Positions 56,306 through 64,000 of a stretch of DNA of 64,000 nucleotides are shown here, piece by piece. Position 1 is the first letter of the stretch, and each line of letters begins with the position of its first letter. The notes beneath the pieces are model-generated. The model had not been told where the DNA came from. It saw nothing but the letters and a program-made list of their open reading frames with translations, and made no database searches. A program made the translations under genes and the position numbers. This DNA is from Streptomyces sp. WM4235 (GTDB lineage: Bacteria; Actinomycetota; Actinomycetes; Streptomycetales; Streptomycetaceae), in contig NZ_LGDE01000260.1 in the NCBI RefSeq assembly GCF_001279725.1, positions 1-64,000 on the forward strand. Direction: 5' to 3'.

Positions 56306-57373
56306 GTGGCCTCCAACTCGCCTGCCCACGACGGCGTCGACATCCAGGAGTCGCCCACGGCGGGCGCCTGGGGCGAGTGGAACCCGACCGAGGACTCGGC
56401 CCGGCCGCTCCGCGGCAAGCACCGCGTCCTCAAGCCGCGCGGCGGACTGGCCCGCAGCTCGACCGTGCTCGGTGTCGGGGTCATCGCCGCCGTCGGTGCG
56501 GGCGGCATAGCCACCGCGCAGGACCGCCCCCAAGTGGCCATCACCATGCCGTCGTTCCCCGACCTGCTGGGCGACGACGACCACGCCTCCGGCGTCGCGG
56601 ACGAGACCGTGCGGGCCGCGCGGGCCGCGAGCATCCCGCAGCAGATCGGCGGGGGAGAGCGGACCCAGGGCCAGGCCGACGCCGGCGAGGCACTGCTGAA
56701 CCGCCTCCTCCAGCAGGCCGAGACCCGGGCGCACGACGACGACGCCCGACTCAGGGCGGACGCCGAGCGCGCCGCGCAGGAAGCCGCCGCCCAGGAGGCC
56801 AAGGCCAAGCGGGAGGCGGCCGAGAAGGCCGCCGCCGAGAAGGCGGAGCAGGCCGCGAAGGCCGAGAAGGCCCGGGTCGAGGCCGAGAAGGCGGCCGCCT
56901 TGGCCGCCGAGGCCGCCGAGGCCGCCGAGGCCGCCGCGGCGGCCAAGGCCGAGGCGGAACGTCCCGCGCAGGCGTCCGGCGACTTCGTCCTGCCGACCTC
57001 CGCCTACACGCTCACCTCGCACTACGGCGACTCCGGCTCCATGTGGTCCTCCGGCCACCACACCGGCCTCGACTTCGCCGCCCCGACCGGCACCCCGGTC
57101 AAGGCCGTGGGCAGCGGGAAGATCACCTCGGCCGGCTACTCCGGGGCGTACGGCTACCGGATCGTGCTCCAGCTCGATGACGGCACCGAGATCTGGTACT
57201 GCCACCTGTCCTCCATGTCGGTGACCTCCGGGTCCGTGGACGCGGGCGACACCATCGGCCGTGTCGGCGCCACCGGCAACGTCACCGGAGCCCACCTCCA
57301 CCTGGAAGTCCGCCAGGGCGGCTCCACGATGGACCCGCTCGCGTGGCTGCACTCCAAGGGCCTCAACGTCTGA
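56306..57373 (+). CDS. Secreted M23 peptidoglycan endopeptidase with coiled coil
   Basis: A 355-aa protein. A long N-terminal cytoplasmic part (about 1-55) precedes one hydrophobic segment (about 56-75, STVLGVGVIAAVGAGGIATAQ) that is a signal or anchor. A Lys/Glu/Ala coiled coil covers about 130-215. The LytM (M23) domain has the zinc motif HHTGLDF (about 251-257) and HLHLEVR (about 331-337). It cuts peptide cross-bridges in the wall. The GTG at 56306 has GAGGAG upstream at 56291. The coiled coil may hold or regulate the enzyme as in divisome-linked LytM proteins. Confidence 0.9.
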   Translation: MASNSPAHDGVDIQESPTAGAWGEWNPTEDSARPLRGKHRVLKPRGGLARSSTVLGVGVIAAVGAGGIATAQDRPQVAITMPSFPDLLGDDDHASGVADETVRAARAASIPQQIGGGERTQGQADAGEALLNRLLQQAETRAHDDDARLRADAERAAQEAAAQEAKAKREAAEKAAAEKAEQAAKAEKARVEAEKAAALAAEAAEAAEAAAAAKAEAERPAQASGDFVLPTSAYTLTSHYGDSGSMWSSGHHTGLDFAAPTGTPVKAVGSGKITSAGYSGAYGYRIVLQLDDGTEIWYCHLSSMSVTSGSVDAGDTIGRVGATGNVTGAHLHLEVRQGGSTMDPLAWLHSKGLNV

Positions 57374-57425
57374 CCGCCCCGGGGCCCCCGACCACCGGAG
57401 CGCCCCTCCCCGACCCCGTGCGGCC

Positions 57426-58712
57426 TCAGCGTCTGACGTCGGCCGCGGGCCGCCTCTCGTCCGCGCGCCTCGGTGCCGGTACCGCGGTCAGCGTCGCCCG
57501 CCCCGAGGCCGGGACCGGGTCGAACCACGGCGGAAGCAAGTCCTCCATCACGGCCGCCCGCGCGAGAGCGGGCGCCGCCGTGGCCCGACGCAACCACATC
57601 CTCCCGAGCAACTCCCGCTCCCGCTGCGCGAAATCCGGCTCCCGGCCCGGCCCGCCGCGGCGGGCGCGGTGGCGCAGCAGGGCGAGCGCGGCGGCGTCCG
57701 ACTGGTACCGGGCGACGGTCCGGCCGGCCGCGCGGCCACCGGTGCGCCGGGCCAGGGCGCGGGCCAGCGACCGGGCGGGCATCGACGCCAGGGCCGGTAC
57801 CTCCGCCCGGCCGAGCCAGCCGGCGGCGGCGTACACCGCGAGTTCGGCGGCGACGGCCCGCAACAACCGACGCCGGGTCCGGACGGTGAGCCACAGCAGC
57901 AGCCCGAACGCCGGGACCATCACGCAGCCGTAGACCACGTAGAACCCGTACTCCCCGAACTCCGACGAGCTGTTCCACAGCGCGTGCAGAGCCATCGCGC
58001 AGGCCAGCCCGAGCAGCGACAGCCCGATCCGCGCCGACCGGCGCGAGCGCAGCAGGCCGGCGCCGAGACCGAGGCCGGTGAGCACCGTGAACAGCGGGTG
58101 CGCGAACGGCGACAGGACGATCCGTACGAAGAAGGTCGCCGCCGTCAGGGAGTCGAGCACGCCGGTGCCACTGGACAGGTCCTCGTCGAAGGCATTGCCC
58201 AGGTACAGGATGTTCTCGGTGAAGGCGAAGCCCGTGGCGGTGAACCCGGCGAGCACGAAGCCGTCGACCGGGCCGGCGAGTCGGCGTCTTCGGAAGACGA
58301 GCACCAGCACCAGCGCGGCGGCCTTGGCGCTCTCCTCGACGACCGGGGCGATGGCCACCGAGCCGAGCTGATCGGCGTCGGTGGGATCGGCGGTGGCCGC
58401 GGCGATCCACTGGGTGGCGAAGCTGTTGGCCAGTATGGCGATCAGCGCCGCTGTCCAGGCGCCCCAGCCGAAGCAGAACAGCGACTGCCGCCACGGGCCG
58501 GGCGCGGCCCGCCCCGACCACCGGAACGCCGCCATGAGCGGTGGTACCGGCAGCAGGGCGAGACCGAGCCCCACGAAGAAACCGGGTGTGCCGGTCTGCT
58601 CCCGCACGAGTTCGAGGATCGCGACCCCGGGCACGGCGAGCAGCACGACGAGCACGCACGTACGGGCCCGGCCCGACGGACGTGCGAGCACACCCGTGAG
58701 CGCTCGATACAC
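57426..58712 (-). CDS. PrsW-type intramembrane metalloprotease
   Basis: A 428-aa membrane protein with about eight transmembrane helices. The PrsW motifs are present: APVVEESAK (EExxK), GFAFTENILYL (FxxxExxxY-like), SPFAHPLFTVL and ALHALWNSS, with His and Glu residues that bind zinc in the membrane. A soluble Arg/Ala-rich C-terminal tail of about 130 residues is unusual for the family. PrsW enzymes cleave anti-sigma factors. The GTG at 58712 has TAGGGT 6 nt upstream and no Shine-Dalgarno, so translation may be leaderless. Confidence 0.9.
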   Translation of the reverse strand: MYRALTGVLARPSGRARTCVLVVLLAVPGVAILELVREQTGTPGFFVGLGLALLPVPPLMAAFRWSGRAAPGPWRQSLFCFGWGAWTAALIAILANSFATQWIAAATADPTDADQLGSVAIAPVVEESAKAAALVLVLVFRRRRLAGPVDGFVLAGFTATGFAFTENILYLGNAFDEDLSSGTGVLDSLTAATFFVRIVLSPFAHPLFTVLTGLGLGAGLLRSRRSARIGLSLLGLACAMALHALWNSSSEFGEYGFYVVYGCVMVPAFGLLLWLTVRTRRRLLRAVAAELAVYAAAGWLGRAEVPALASMPARSLARALARRTGGRAAGRTVARYQSDAAALALLRHRARRGGPGREPDFAQRERELLGRMWLRRATAAPALARAAVMEDLLPPWFDPVPASGRATLTAVPAPRRADERRPAADVRR

Positions 58713-58755
58713 GCCATCACCCTAGCGAGCGGCTCTGACACACGGAGTGACGTTG

Positions 58756-59559
58756 TCAGTTCTCCGAGCGACGGAAGAGCAAGTCGTGTACGACGTGCCC
58801 CTTGTCGAGGCCTTGGCCCTCGAAGCGGGTGAGCGGACGGAAGTCGGGGCGGGGCGCGTAGCCGCCGTCCGCCTGGGTGTTGTCGAACCGCGGGTGCGCG
58901 GTGAGGACTTCCAGCATCTGCTCGGCGTACGGCTCCCAGTCGGTCGCGCAGTGCAGCACCGCGCCGGGCGCCAGACGGGTGGCGGCCAGATCGAGGAACT
59001 CGGGCTGGATCAGGCGCCGCTTGTGGTGGCGGGCCTTGGGCCAGGGGTCCGGGAAGTACACGCGCAGCCCGGCGAGGGAGTCCGCCGGCAGCATCTCGCG
59101 GAGCAGGATGATCGCGTCGCCGTTGGCGACACGGACGTTGGTCATGCCGCCCCGCTCGGCGAGCGCGAGCAGGTTGCCCTGGCCGGGGGTGTGCACGTCG
59201 GCGGCGAGGATCCCGGTGTCCGGGTCCGCGGCGGCCATCTGCGCGGTCGCCTCGCCCATCCCGAAGCCGATCTCCAGGACCACCGGCAGCCCGTCGAACA
59301 TCGCCTTGAGGTCGAGGACCTCGTGCCCGTCGATGTCCAACCCCCAGGTGCCCCAGAGCCGTTTCAAGGCCTCGCCCTGCCCGGTGGTCACCCGGCTGCG
59401 GCGCGGCTGGAAGCTGCGGATCCGGCGCTCGTGGTGCGAGCCCGCCGGGTCGGGCGCGGGCCCGTCCGGGAAGCGGGGCTCGGTGCGCCACTTGGGAGGC
59501 GTGTACGTGGCGCCGCCCTCGGGGGCGCTCGGCGGCTGGGGATTCATGGGCTCAGACAC
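58756..59559 (-). CDS. trmB: tRNA (guanine-N7-)-methyltransferase
   Basis: A 267-aa Rossmann-fold methyltransferase. Motif I VLEIGFGMGEATAQMA is at about 92-107. The conserved RVYFPDPWPKARHHKRRLIQPEF (about 167-189) is characteristic of TrmB, which methylates G46 in tRNA. The N-terminus has an actinobacterial extension of about 60 residues, Pro-rich. The GTG at 59559 has TAGAAT 9 nt upstream and no Shine-Dalgarno, so translation may be leaderless. Confidence 0.95.
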   Translation of the reverse strand: MSEPMNPQPPSAPEGGATYTPPKWRTEPRFPDGPAPDPAGSHHERRIRSFQPRRSRVTTGQGEALKRLWGTWGLDIDGHEVLDLKAMFDGLPVVLEIGFGMGEATAQMAAADPDTGILAADVHTPGQGNLLALAERGGMTNVRVANGDAIILLREMLPADSLAGLRVYFPDPWPKARHHKRRLIQPEFLDLAATRLAPGAVLHCATDWEPYAEQMLEVLTAHPRFDNTQADGGYAPRPDFRPLTRFEGQGLDKGHVVHDLLFRRSEN

Positions 59560-59637
59560 AATGCGCCGATTCTACGACCCGGCCCACCCCGCCGCCCCTT
59601 CCCGGCCCGCCGGGTCATCGGGCCGAGGCCGCCGGAC

Positions 59638-59735
59638 CAGGTCGTCGGGTCGGACGAGGTCGTAGGGTCGGGTCGTCGGGTCGGGCCAGGTGGCCAGGTC
59701 TTCGGGTCGGGTCGTCGGGTCGGTCAGCTCGTGTG
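59638..59735. repeat. Tandem GGTCGTCGGGTCGG-type repeat
   Basis: About 100 bp hold a degenerate minisatellite built from GGTCGTCGGGTCGG-like units (GGTCGTCGGGTCGGACGA, GGTCGTAGGGTCGG, GGTCGTCGGGTCGG, GGTCTTCGGGTCGG and others). It starts 79 bases from the trmB start and overlaps the last codons of lhgO. It is a probable replication-slippage site. Confidence 0.7.
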
Positions 59736-60926
59736 CAGGGTGGCCAGGGCGCGCCGGGCCACCTCGCGCCCGATCGGAAGCGACGCGGTCGCGGCCGGCG
59801 ACGGGGCGTTGAGGACGTGCACCGTGCGCGGCGCCTCCCGGATCAGGAAGTCGTCCACGAGCGTCCCGTCGCGCAGGACGGCCTGCGCCCGCACCCCGGC
59901 CGCGGCCGGGACCAGGTCCGAGGCCGCCACCGCGGGCAGCAGCCGCCGCACGGCCTCGGTGAACGCCCGTCTCGACAGCGACCGCCGGATCTCGCCGGCG
60001 CCGTACCGCCAGTGCCGCGCGGCCATCCGCCAGGACCCCGGCCAGGCGAGCTCGTCGGCGAGGTCCCGCGGCCGGACCACCCCCCACCCGTACCCCTCCC
60101 GGGCGAGCGCCGGCACCGCGTTCGGGCCGACGTGGACACCGCCGCCGATGCCCCGGGTCAGGTGCACCCCGAGGAAGGGGAACGCCGGGTCCGGCACCGG
60201 GTAGACCAGGCCCCGGACCAGCGAGGGCCGCGCCAGGTCGTAGTACTCGCCCCGGAACGGCACGATCCGCATCCCCGGGTCGTCGCCGGCCAGCCGCGCG
60301 ATGCGGTCGCACTGCAGCCCGGCGCAGTTCACCAGCACCCGCGCCCGCACCACCGTGCCCGACGTGGTGCGCACCGCGACCCCGCCGGAACGTCGCGAGA
60401 TCAGGTCGACCGCGCCGCCGTAGACGATCTCCGCCCCGGAGGACTCCGCCAGCTGGGCGGCGACCTGCCCGTAGTCCACGATCCCGGTCGTGCCGACATG
60501 GATCGCGGCCAGCCCGCGCACCTCCGGCTCGTACTCCGAGATCTGGGCCGGGCCCAGCTCCCGCACAGGGATGCCGTTCTCCCGGCCCCGCTGGACCAGC
60601 GCGTGCAGCCGCGGCAGCTCGGACCGCTCCGTGGCGACGATCAGCTTGCCCGTCACCTCGTGCGCGATCCCGTGCTCCGCGCAGAACTTGACCATCTCGG
60701 CGGCACCGCCGACCGCGAACCGCGCCTTCAGCGAGCCCGGCCGGTAGTAGATGCCGCTGTGGATCACACCGCTGTTGCGACCGGTCTGGTGCCGGGCCGG
60801 GCCGGGCTCCTTCTCCAGGACGACCACCCGGGTCCCCGGGGCCAGCCGCGCCAAGGCATGCGCTGTCGACAGGCCGACGATTCCGCCACCGATCACCAGT
60901 ACGTCGCAGTCCACGCCGCCGCCCAC
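59724..60926 (-). CDS. lhgO: L-2-hydroxyglutarate oxidase
   Basis: A 400-aa FAD-dependent oxidase. The N-terminal dinucleotide motif is VLVIGGGIVGLSTAHALA (about 8-25). The family patterns RHQTGRNSGVIHSGIYYRPGSLKA (about 44-67) and the C-terminal GVRAQAVLRDGTLVDDF identify LhgO, which oxidises L-2-hydroxyglutarate back to 2-oxoglutarate. The GTG at 60926 has GGGAGG seven bases upstream. The gene overlaps no other; the NsdA-like gene ends 49 bases upstream on the same strand. Confidence 0.92.
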   Translation of the reverse strand: MGGGVDCDVLVIGGGIVGLSTAHALARLAPGTRVVVLEKEPGPARHQTGRNSGVIHSGIYYRPGSLKARFAVGGAAEMVKFCAEHGIAHEVTGKLIVATERSELPRLHALVQRGRENGIPVRELGPAQISEYEPEVRGLAAIHVGTTGIVDYGQVAAQLAESSGAEIVYGGAVDLISRRSGGVAVRTTSGTVVRARVLVNCAGLQCDRIARLAGDDPGMRIVPFRGEYYDLARPSLVRGLVYPVPDPAFPFLGVHLTRGIGGGVHVGPNAVPALAREGYGWGVVRPRDLADELAWPGSWRMAARHWRYGAGEIRRSLSRRAFTEAVRRLLPAVAASDLVPAAAGVRAQAVLRDGTLVDDFLIREAPRTVHVLNAPSPAATASLPIGREVARRALATLHTS

Positions 60927-60975
60927 GCTGACACCTCCCACCCCTGCATACTGCACCCCGCCACCGACAACGTGG

Positions 60976-62625
60976 CTACGCGGGGGCGACCAGCAGTGGC
61001 CGGGCCCGTTCGCGCAGCTCCACGACACGCGGTTCGTCGCCGTACGGTTCCAGCCGGTGCAGCAGGTCCCGTACGTACTCGTTCGTCCGCGCGGAAGAGA
61101 TCCGTCCCGCGACCTCTACTGCCCGGGTACCGGCCGCGCACGCCGCGTCGAGGTTGCCCGACTCCAGCTCCGCGACCGCGCTCACCACCAGGCGCAGACC
61201 GTGCGAGCGCACGTACTCCTCGGTCGGGCGGGACAGCGCCTGCTCGGTGAAGCGGCGGACCTGCCGGGGGAGTTTGAGGTCTCGGTAACATTCCGCCGCA
61301 TCCGCCGCGAACCGGTCGTAGGAGTAGAAACCCAGCCAGGTCGGATCCGCGTCGCCCTCCCGGGCCCGCTCCAGCCAGCCCTCGGACGCCCGCAGCGCCG
61401 CCCCGGCGGCCACCGGGTCGCCGGCCTTCGCGTGCGCCCGGGCCTCGACGAGGCGGAAGAAGCTCATGGTGCGGGCGGTCGCGAGGCCGCGGTTGCGCTC
61501 GACGGCGGCCTGGGCCAGGTCCACGCCCTCGTCCGGGAAATCCCGGTAGGTCGCCTGGAGGGACATCGAGGCGAGCACGTACCCGCCGAGCGGTACGTCC
61601 GCGGCGGCCCGGGCGAGCCTCAGCGCCTGGATGTAGTAGCGCTGGGCCGCTTCCTGCTGACCGGTGTCGAAGGCCATCCACCCGGCCAGCCGGGTCAGTT
61701 CGGCGGTGGCGCCGAACAGCGCGCGCCCCACCTCGTCGGTGTACGAGCCGAGCAGTAGGGGCGCCGCGTCCACCCGCAGGCACTCCGGGACCATCGAGGA
61801 ACGCCAGTCGCCGCCGCCGTACTTGGAGTCCCAGCGGCGCGCGTCCTCGGCGGCCTCACGCAGCTTGGTGACGTCGCTGTGGCCCACGCGCTGCGGGAAC
61901 ACCTCCGCCGGCGCCGGGGCCCCCTTCGTCGCACCACCCGGCTCGCGCGGGGCGTGCGCGGTGCGCGGCGTGGACGCGACGCGCGGGGTCTCCGGGATCC
62001 GCGGGACCACATCGGACGGCGCGGAGGCCGTGGACGGGACGGAGGCCGTGGACGGGACGGAGGCCGGGGGCGCGGTGGACGACGGGGGTGCGGTGGGCGG
62101 CGCCTCCGCCGGGAGTTCCCGCGCCTGCGACTCGCCCGAACCGGCCTCCGGCTCGCGCGCGACGGAACTGTCGGCGGGGGATATCAGCCAGCGCGAAGCG
62201 GGCGTCGCGTACGCGGACACGGCGAAGGAGCCGGCCAGCGACTGCCAGATCCCGCCACCGCCCCGCCGGCCCGCGAGGTCGAGCCGGTACAGATCCGTGG
62301 CCGACCGCACCGCCGCCCCCACGTCGCGGGGGAAGGCCAGACCGACCTCCGGCGCGGGGTCGGCGTCCGCCAGCCCGATCTCGTGCAGCGGCACCGGCCG
62401 CCCCAGCTTCGCCCCGATCGCGGCGGCGATCAGATGCGGGGCGGCGCCCTGCGGCACCATCCCCTTGGACACCCAACGCGCCACCGACGTCTTGTCGTAC
62501 CGAAGCGTCAGGCCGCGCTGTGCGCCGAGGTCGTTCACCCGCCGGGCCAGCCCCGCGTTGCTGATGCCCGCGAGGGCGAGGACGGCGCCGAGCTTCTCAT
62601 TGGGCTCGCGGAGCTCCCTGGACAT
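60976..62625 (-). CDS. NsdA-like TPR regulatory protein
   Basis: A 549-aa protein of the NsdA family (negative regulators of Streptomyces differentiation and antibiotic production). A helix-turn-helix-like N-terminus (about 10-60) contains [40 protein letters not shown] Pro/Ser/Ala-rich linker (about 155-240) contains repeated [13 protein letters not shown] units. The C-terminal half is helical TPR-type (about 275-545), with conserved [19 protein letters not shown] and [26 protein letters not shown]. The ATG at 62625 has GAGGGG upstream. From memory it matches the sporulation-associated homologue upstream of the asparagine-synthase-like gene in S. coelicolor. Confidence 0.88.
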   Translation of the reverse strand: MSRELREPNEKLGAVLALAGISNAGLARRVNDLGAQRGLTLRYDKTSVARWVSKGMVPQGAAPHLIAAAIGAKLGRPVPLHEIGLADADPAPEVGLAFPRDVGAAVRSATDLYRLDLAGRRGGGGIWQSLAGSFAVSAYATPASRWLISPADSSVAREPEAGSGESQARELPAEAPPTAPPSSTAPPASVPSTASVPSTASAPSDVVPRIPETPRVASTPRTAHAPREPGGATKGAPAPAEVFPQRVGHSDVTKLREAAEDARRWDSKYGGGDWRSSMVPECLRVDAAPLLLGSYTDEVGRALFGATAELTRLAGWMAFDTGQQEAAQRYYIQALRLARAAADVPLGGYVLASMSLQATYRDFPDEGVDLAQAAVERNRGLATARTMSFFRLVEARAHAKAGDPVAAGAALRASEGWLERAREGDADPTWLGFYSYDRFAADAAECYRDLKLPRQVRRFTEQALSRPTEEYVRSHGLRLVVSAVAELESGNLDAACAAGTRAVEVAGRISSARTNEYVRDLLHRLEPYGDEPRVVELRERARPLLVAPA

Positions 62626-63249
62626 GCGCCACCCCTCGTCACACGCGGAACGCAGACGCCGCCGGGGCATAGGCGCCCGGCATTTCGTAAACCCAGCGTA
62701 GTTCCCCGCCTCCCAAGCGTTAAGGCCTCCACTTCCGTATGGCGGGATTGTTGTCCGTACGCACAGTCGGGGTGGGGCCCACACCCGGGGCGCACGTGTC
62801 AGCGCGTGCTCCGTCCGTGTGGCCGTGCGCCCGTCCGTGCGCTCTGGCTGCCCCCCGGGCCCGACGATTCGATGTGCGGTGCGTGGGTCGGCCCGCCGCG
62901 TGGATCGGGTGGGCCGGGGGACGCCGCTGCCTCAATCCCCGCGGGTGGCGGAACGGTTCGGGGGGTGGTTCCCGCCTCCCGGGCCGCGCCCCGGGAACCC
63001 GGGCGGCGCGGGAAATCAGTACGGCCGAAGAATGGCCGAAACCGACCTATGGGACGCCGGGCACGGAACGCCAAATACCGCGTGGCGGGGGCGTGTTCGT
63101 TTGCATGTGCGCCCCCCTTAACCCCTCTCGCACGCCTGTCTCGTGGCAGCATGGACCCCGAGCCACCCGGGGTCCGTACGGTCGCGCCCGCACGCCGACC
63201 ACGCTGTACGTGCCCCGGTCATGTGCCCACAGGCTGGGGAGGCGGCGGC
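62626..63249. other. Long divergent intergenic region between NsdA-like and asparagine-synthase-like genes
   Basis: No supported gene lies in these 624 bp. The region is slightly AT-richer at 62680-62760 and 63010-63120, so it probably holds both promoters. No strong palindrome or hairpin was recognised. Confidence 0.45.
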
Positions 63250-64000
63250 GTGCGCTGGTTGGTCGGGTGGAGCAGTATCGCCGCGAGCTTCGGCACGGCC
63301 GGACGCGTCTCCGGCCAGGGCGTTTCCGGTTCCGCGTACGGGTCCTCGCACCGACCCGGCGCCGACGGCCCCCCGTACGGAACCGCCTACGCGGACCCCC
63401 CGCACGGCGGCATCGCCGACGCGGCCCACCCCGACGACCCCGCCGCCCAGGACGCCGAACGCACCGTCCAACCCGTCGGCGCCCAACTCCTGTGGGGCGA
63501 CCCCGACCCCCTCTGGGCCGTCGGCGACTGGCGCCCCGACGAGATCCGCACCGTCACCGCCGACCCCGCCGACCCGTTCACCCGGCTCGCCGTCCTCGGC
63601 TGCTGCGGAGCCACCGACGCCGAACTGCGCCGCGCCCTGTACGCCGCCCGCGGCGGCGCCCTGCGCCACCTCACCCAGTGGTCCGGCAGCTACACCGCCG
63701 TCGTCCAGGCCGGCCGCCGCATCACCGTCCTCGGCGACCTCGCCGGCGCCCGCCCCGTCTTCTACACGCCCTGGGCGGGCGGCACCGCGTACGCCACCGC
63801 CGCGCTCCCGCTCGCCGACCTCATCGAGGCACAGCTCGACATCGGCCACCTCGCAGCCCTCCTGGCCTGCCCCGACAGCCCCGAGGCACTGGGCGACGGC
63901 ACACCGTACGTCGGCGTTCGACGCATCCCGCCCGGCCACACCCTGATCCTGCGCGAGGGCTCCCGCGAGATCACCGGCTACGAATCCGTGGCCTCCCTCG
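63250..64000 (+). CDS. Asparagine-synthase-related protein, C-terminus cut by window edge
   Basis: The reading frame opens with GTG at 63250, preceded by GGGGAGG, and stays open for 250 codons to the window end. The N-terminal part reads VRWLVGWSSIAASFGTAGRV, then LLWGDPDPLWAVGDWRPDEI, SGSYTAVVQAGRRITVLGDLAGARPVFYTPWAGGTAYATAALPLADLIEA and RRIPPGHTLILREGS. This is the Ntn-type N-terminal domain of asparagine-synthase B relatives, but it lacks the Cys2 nucleophile. In that respect it resembles lasso-peptide cyclases. The synthetase domain lies beyond the window. It is divergent from the NsdA-like gene; function is not established. Confidence 0.82.
   Translation, partial: MRWLVGWSSIAASFGTAGRVSGQGVSGSAYGSSHRPGADGPPYGTAYADPPHGGIADAAHPDDPAAQDAERTVQPVGAQLLWGDPDPLWAVGDWRPDEIRTVTADPADPFTRLAVLGCCGATDAELRRALYAARGGALRHLTQWSGSYTAVVQAGRRITVLGDLAGARPVFYTPWAGGTAYATAALPLADLIEAQLDIGHLAALLACPDSPEALGDGTPYVGVRRIPPGHTLILREGSREITGYESVASL

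Overview
The window is chromosomal DNA from a high-GC actinomycete, almost certainly a Streptomyces. The evidence is very GC-rich codon use, many GTG starts, a BldC developmental regulator, an Lsr2-type nucleoid protein, an NsdA-like TPR regulator, DUF397 and DUF5994 proteins, and a gene order (dnaX, purD, purC, purSQL, purF, purM, vdh, bldC, hrpA) that, from memory, matches the conserved core of Streptomyces chromosomes. No insertion sequence, prophage, integrase or CRISPR array was seen. Two genes run off the ends: a helix-turn-helix protein at 1-459 and an asparagine-synthase-like protein from 63250.

Layout. 1-3130: accessory regulators, namely an anti-sigma-type ATPase, a DUF5753 HTH regulator and two tandem DUF397 genes, plus a membrane-anchored secreted protein. 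3224-5311: a secreted zinc metalloprotease with Fn3 and ricin-type lectin domains. 5758-12137: a molybdoenzyme block (small sulfite-oxidase-fold protein, fused 2Fe-2S/molybdopterin xanthine dehydrogenase, its FAD subunit, a divergent PucR regulator and a HTH-TOBE molybdate-binding protein), which fits purine catabolism. 12210-14972: a secreted ADP-ribosyltransferase and a divergent pair of DUF5994 genes. 15245-23759: tRNA-Ser, SRP RNA, dnaX, purD, a degenerate M48-like membrane protein, a dimethylformamidase-beta-like protein and purC. 23859-28416: three tRNA-Gly genes, a histidine kinase/response regulator/ABC transporter cassette, and an Lsr2 homologue. 28744-38484: purSQL, a DinB/maleylpyruvate-isomerase-like protein, a META lipoprotein, a Tat-exported sulfatase with a poly-cysteine leader peptide, purF and purM. 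38571-46811: DUF3073, valine dehydrogenase, an uncharacterised protein, bldC, tRNA-Asp and hrpA. 46930-57373: a small secreted protein, a DsbA/CcdA pair, tRNA-Phe, tRNA-Asp and tRNA-Glu, a small metallopeptidase, two CrcB subunits, a lipoprotein, a DEAD-box helicase, tRNA-Lys, initiator tRNA, a PP2C phosphatase and an M23 endopeptidase. 57426-64000: PrsW-type protease, trmB, lhgO, an NsdA-like regulator and the start of an asparagine-synthase-like gene.

How the genes work together. Seven de novo purine genes (purD, C, S, Q, L, F, M) are scattered across about 20 kb in at least four transcription units. A purine-degrading xanthine dehydrogenase with its PucR regulator lies upstream. Nine tRNA genes act as punctuation and mostly sit beside strong hairpin terminators. 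The most unusual items are the poly-cysteine leader before the sulfatase, the exported ADP-ribosyltransferase, the triplicated kinase/regulator junction, the M48 pseudo-protease, the odd T-arm of tRNA-Gly(UCC), and a recurring TANNNT box 6-9 nt before start codons that suggests leaderless mRNAs.
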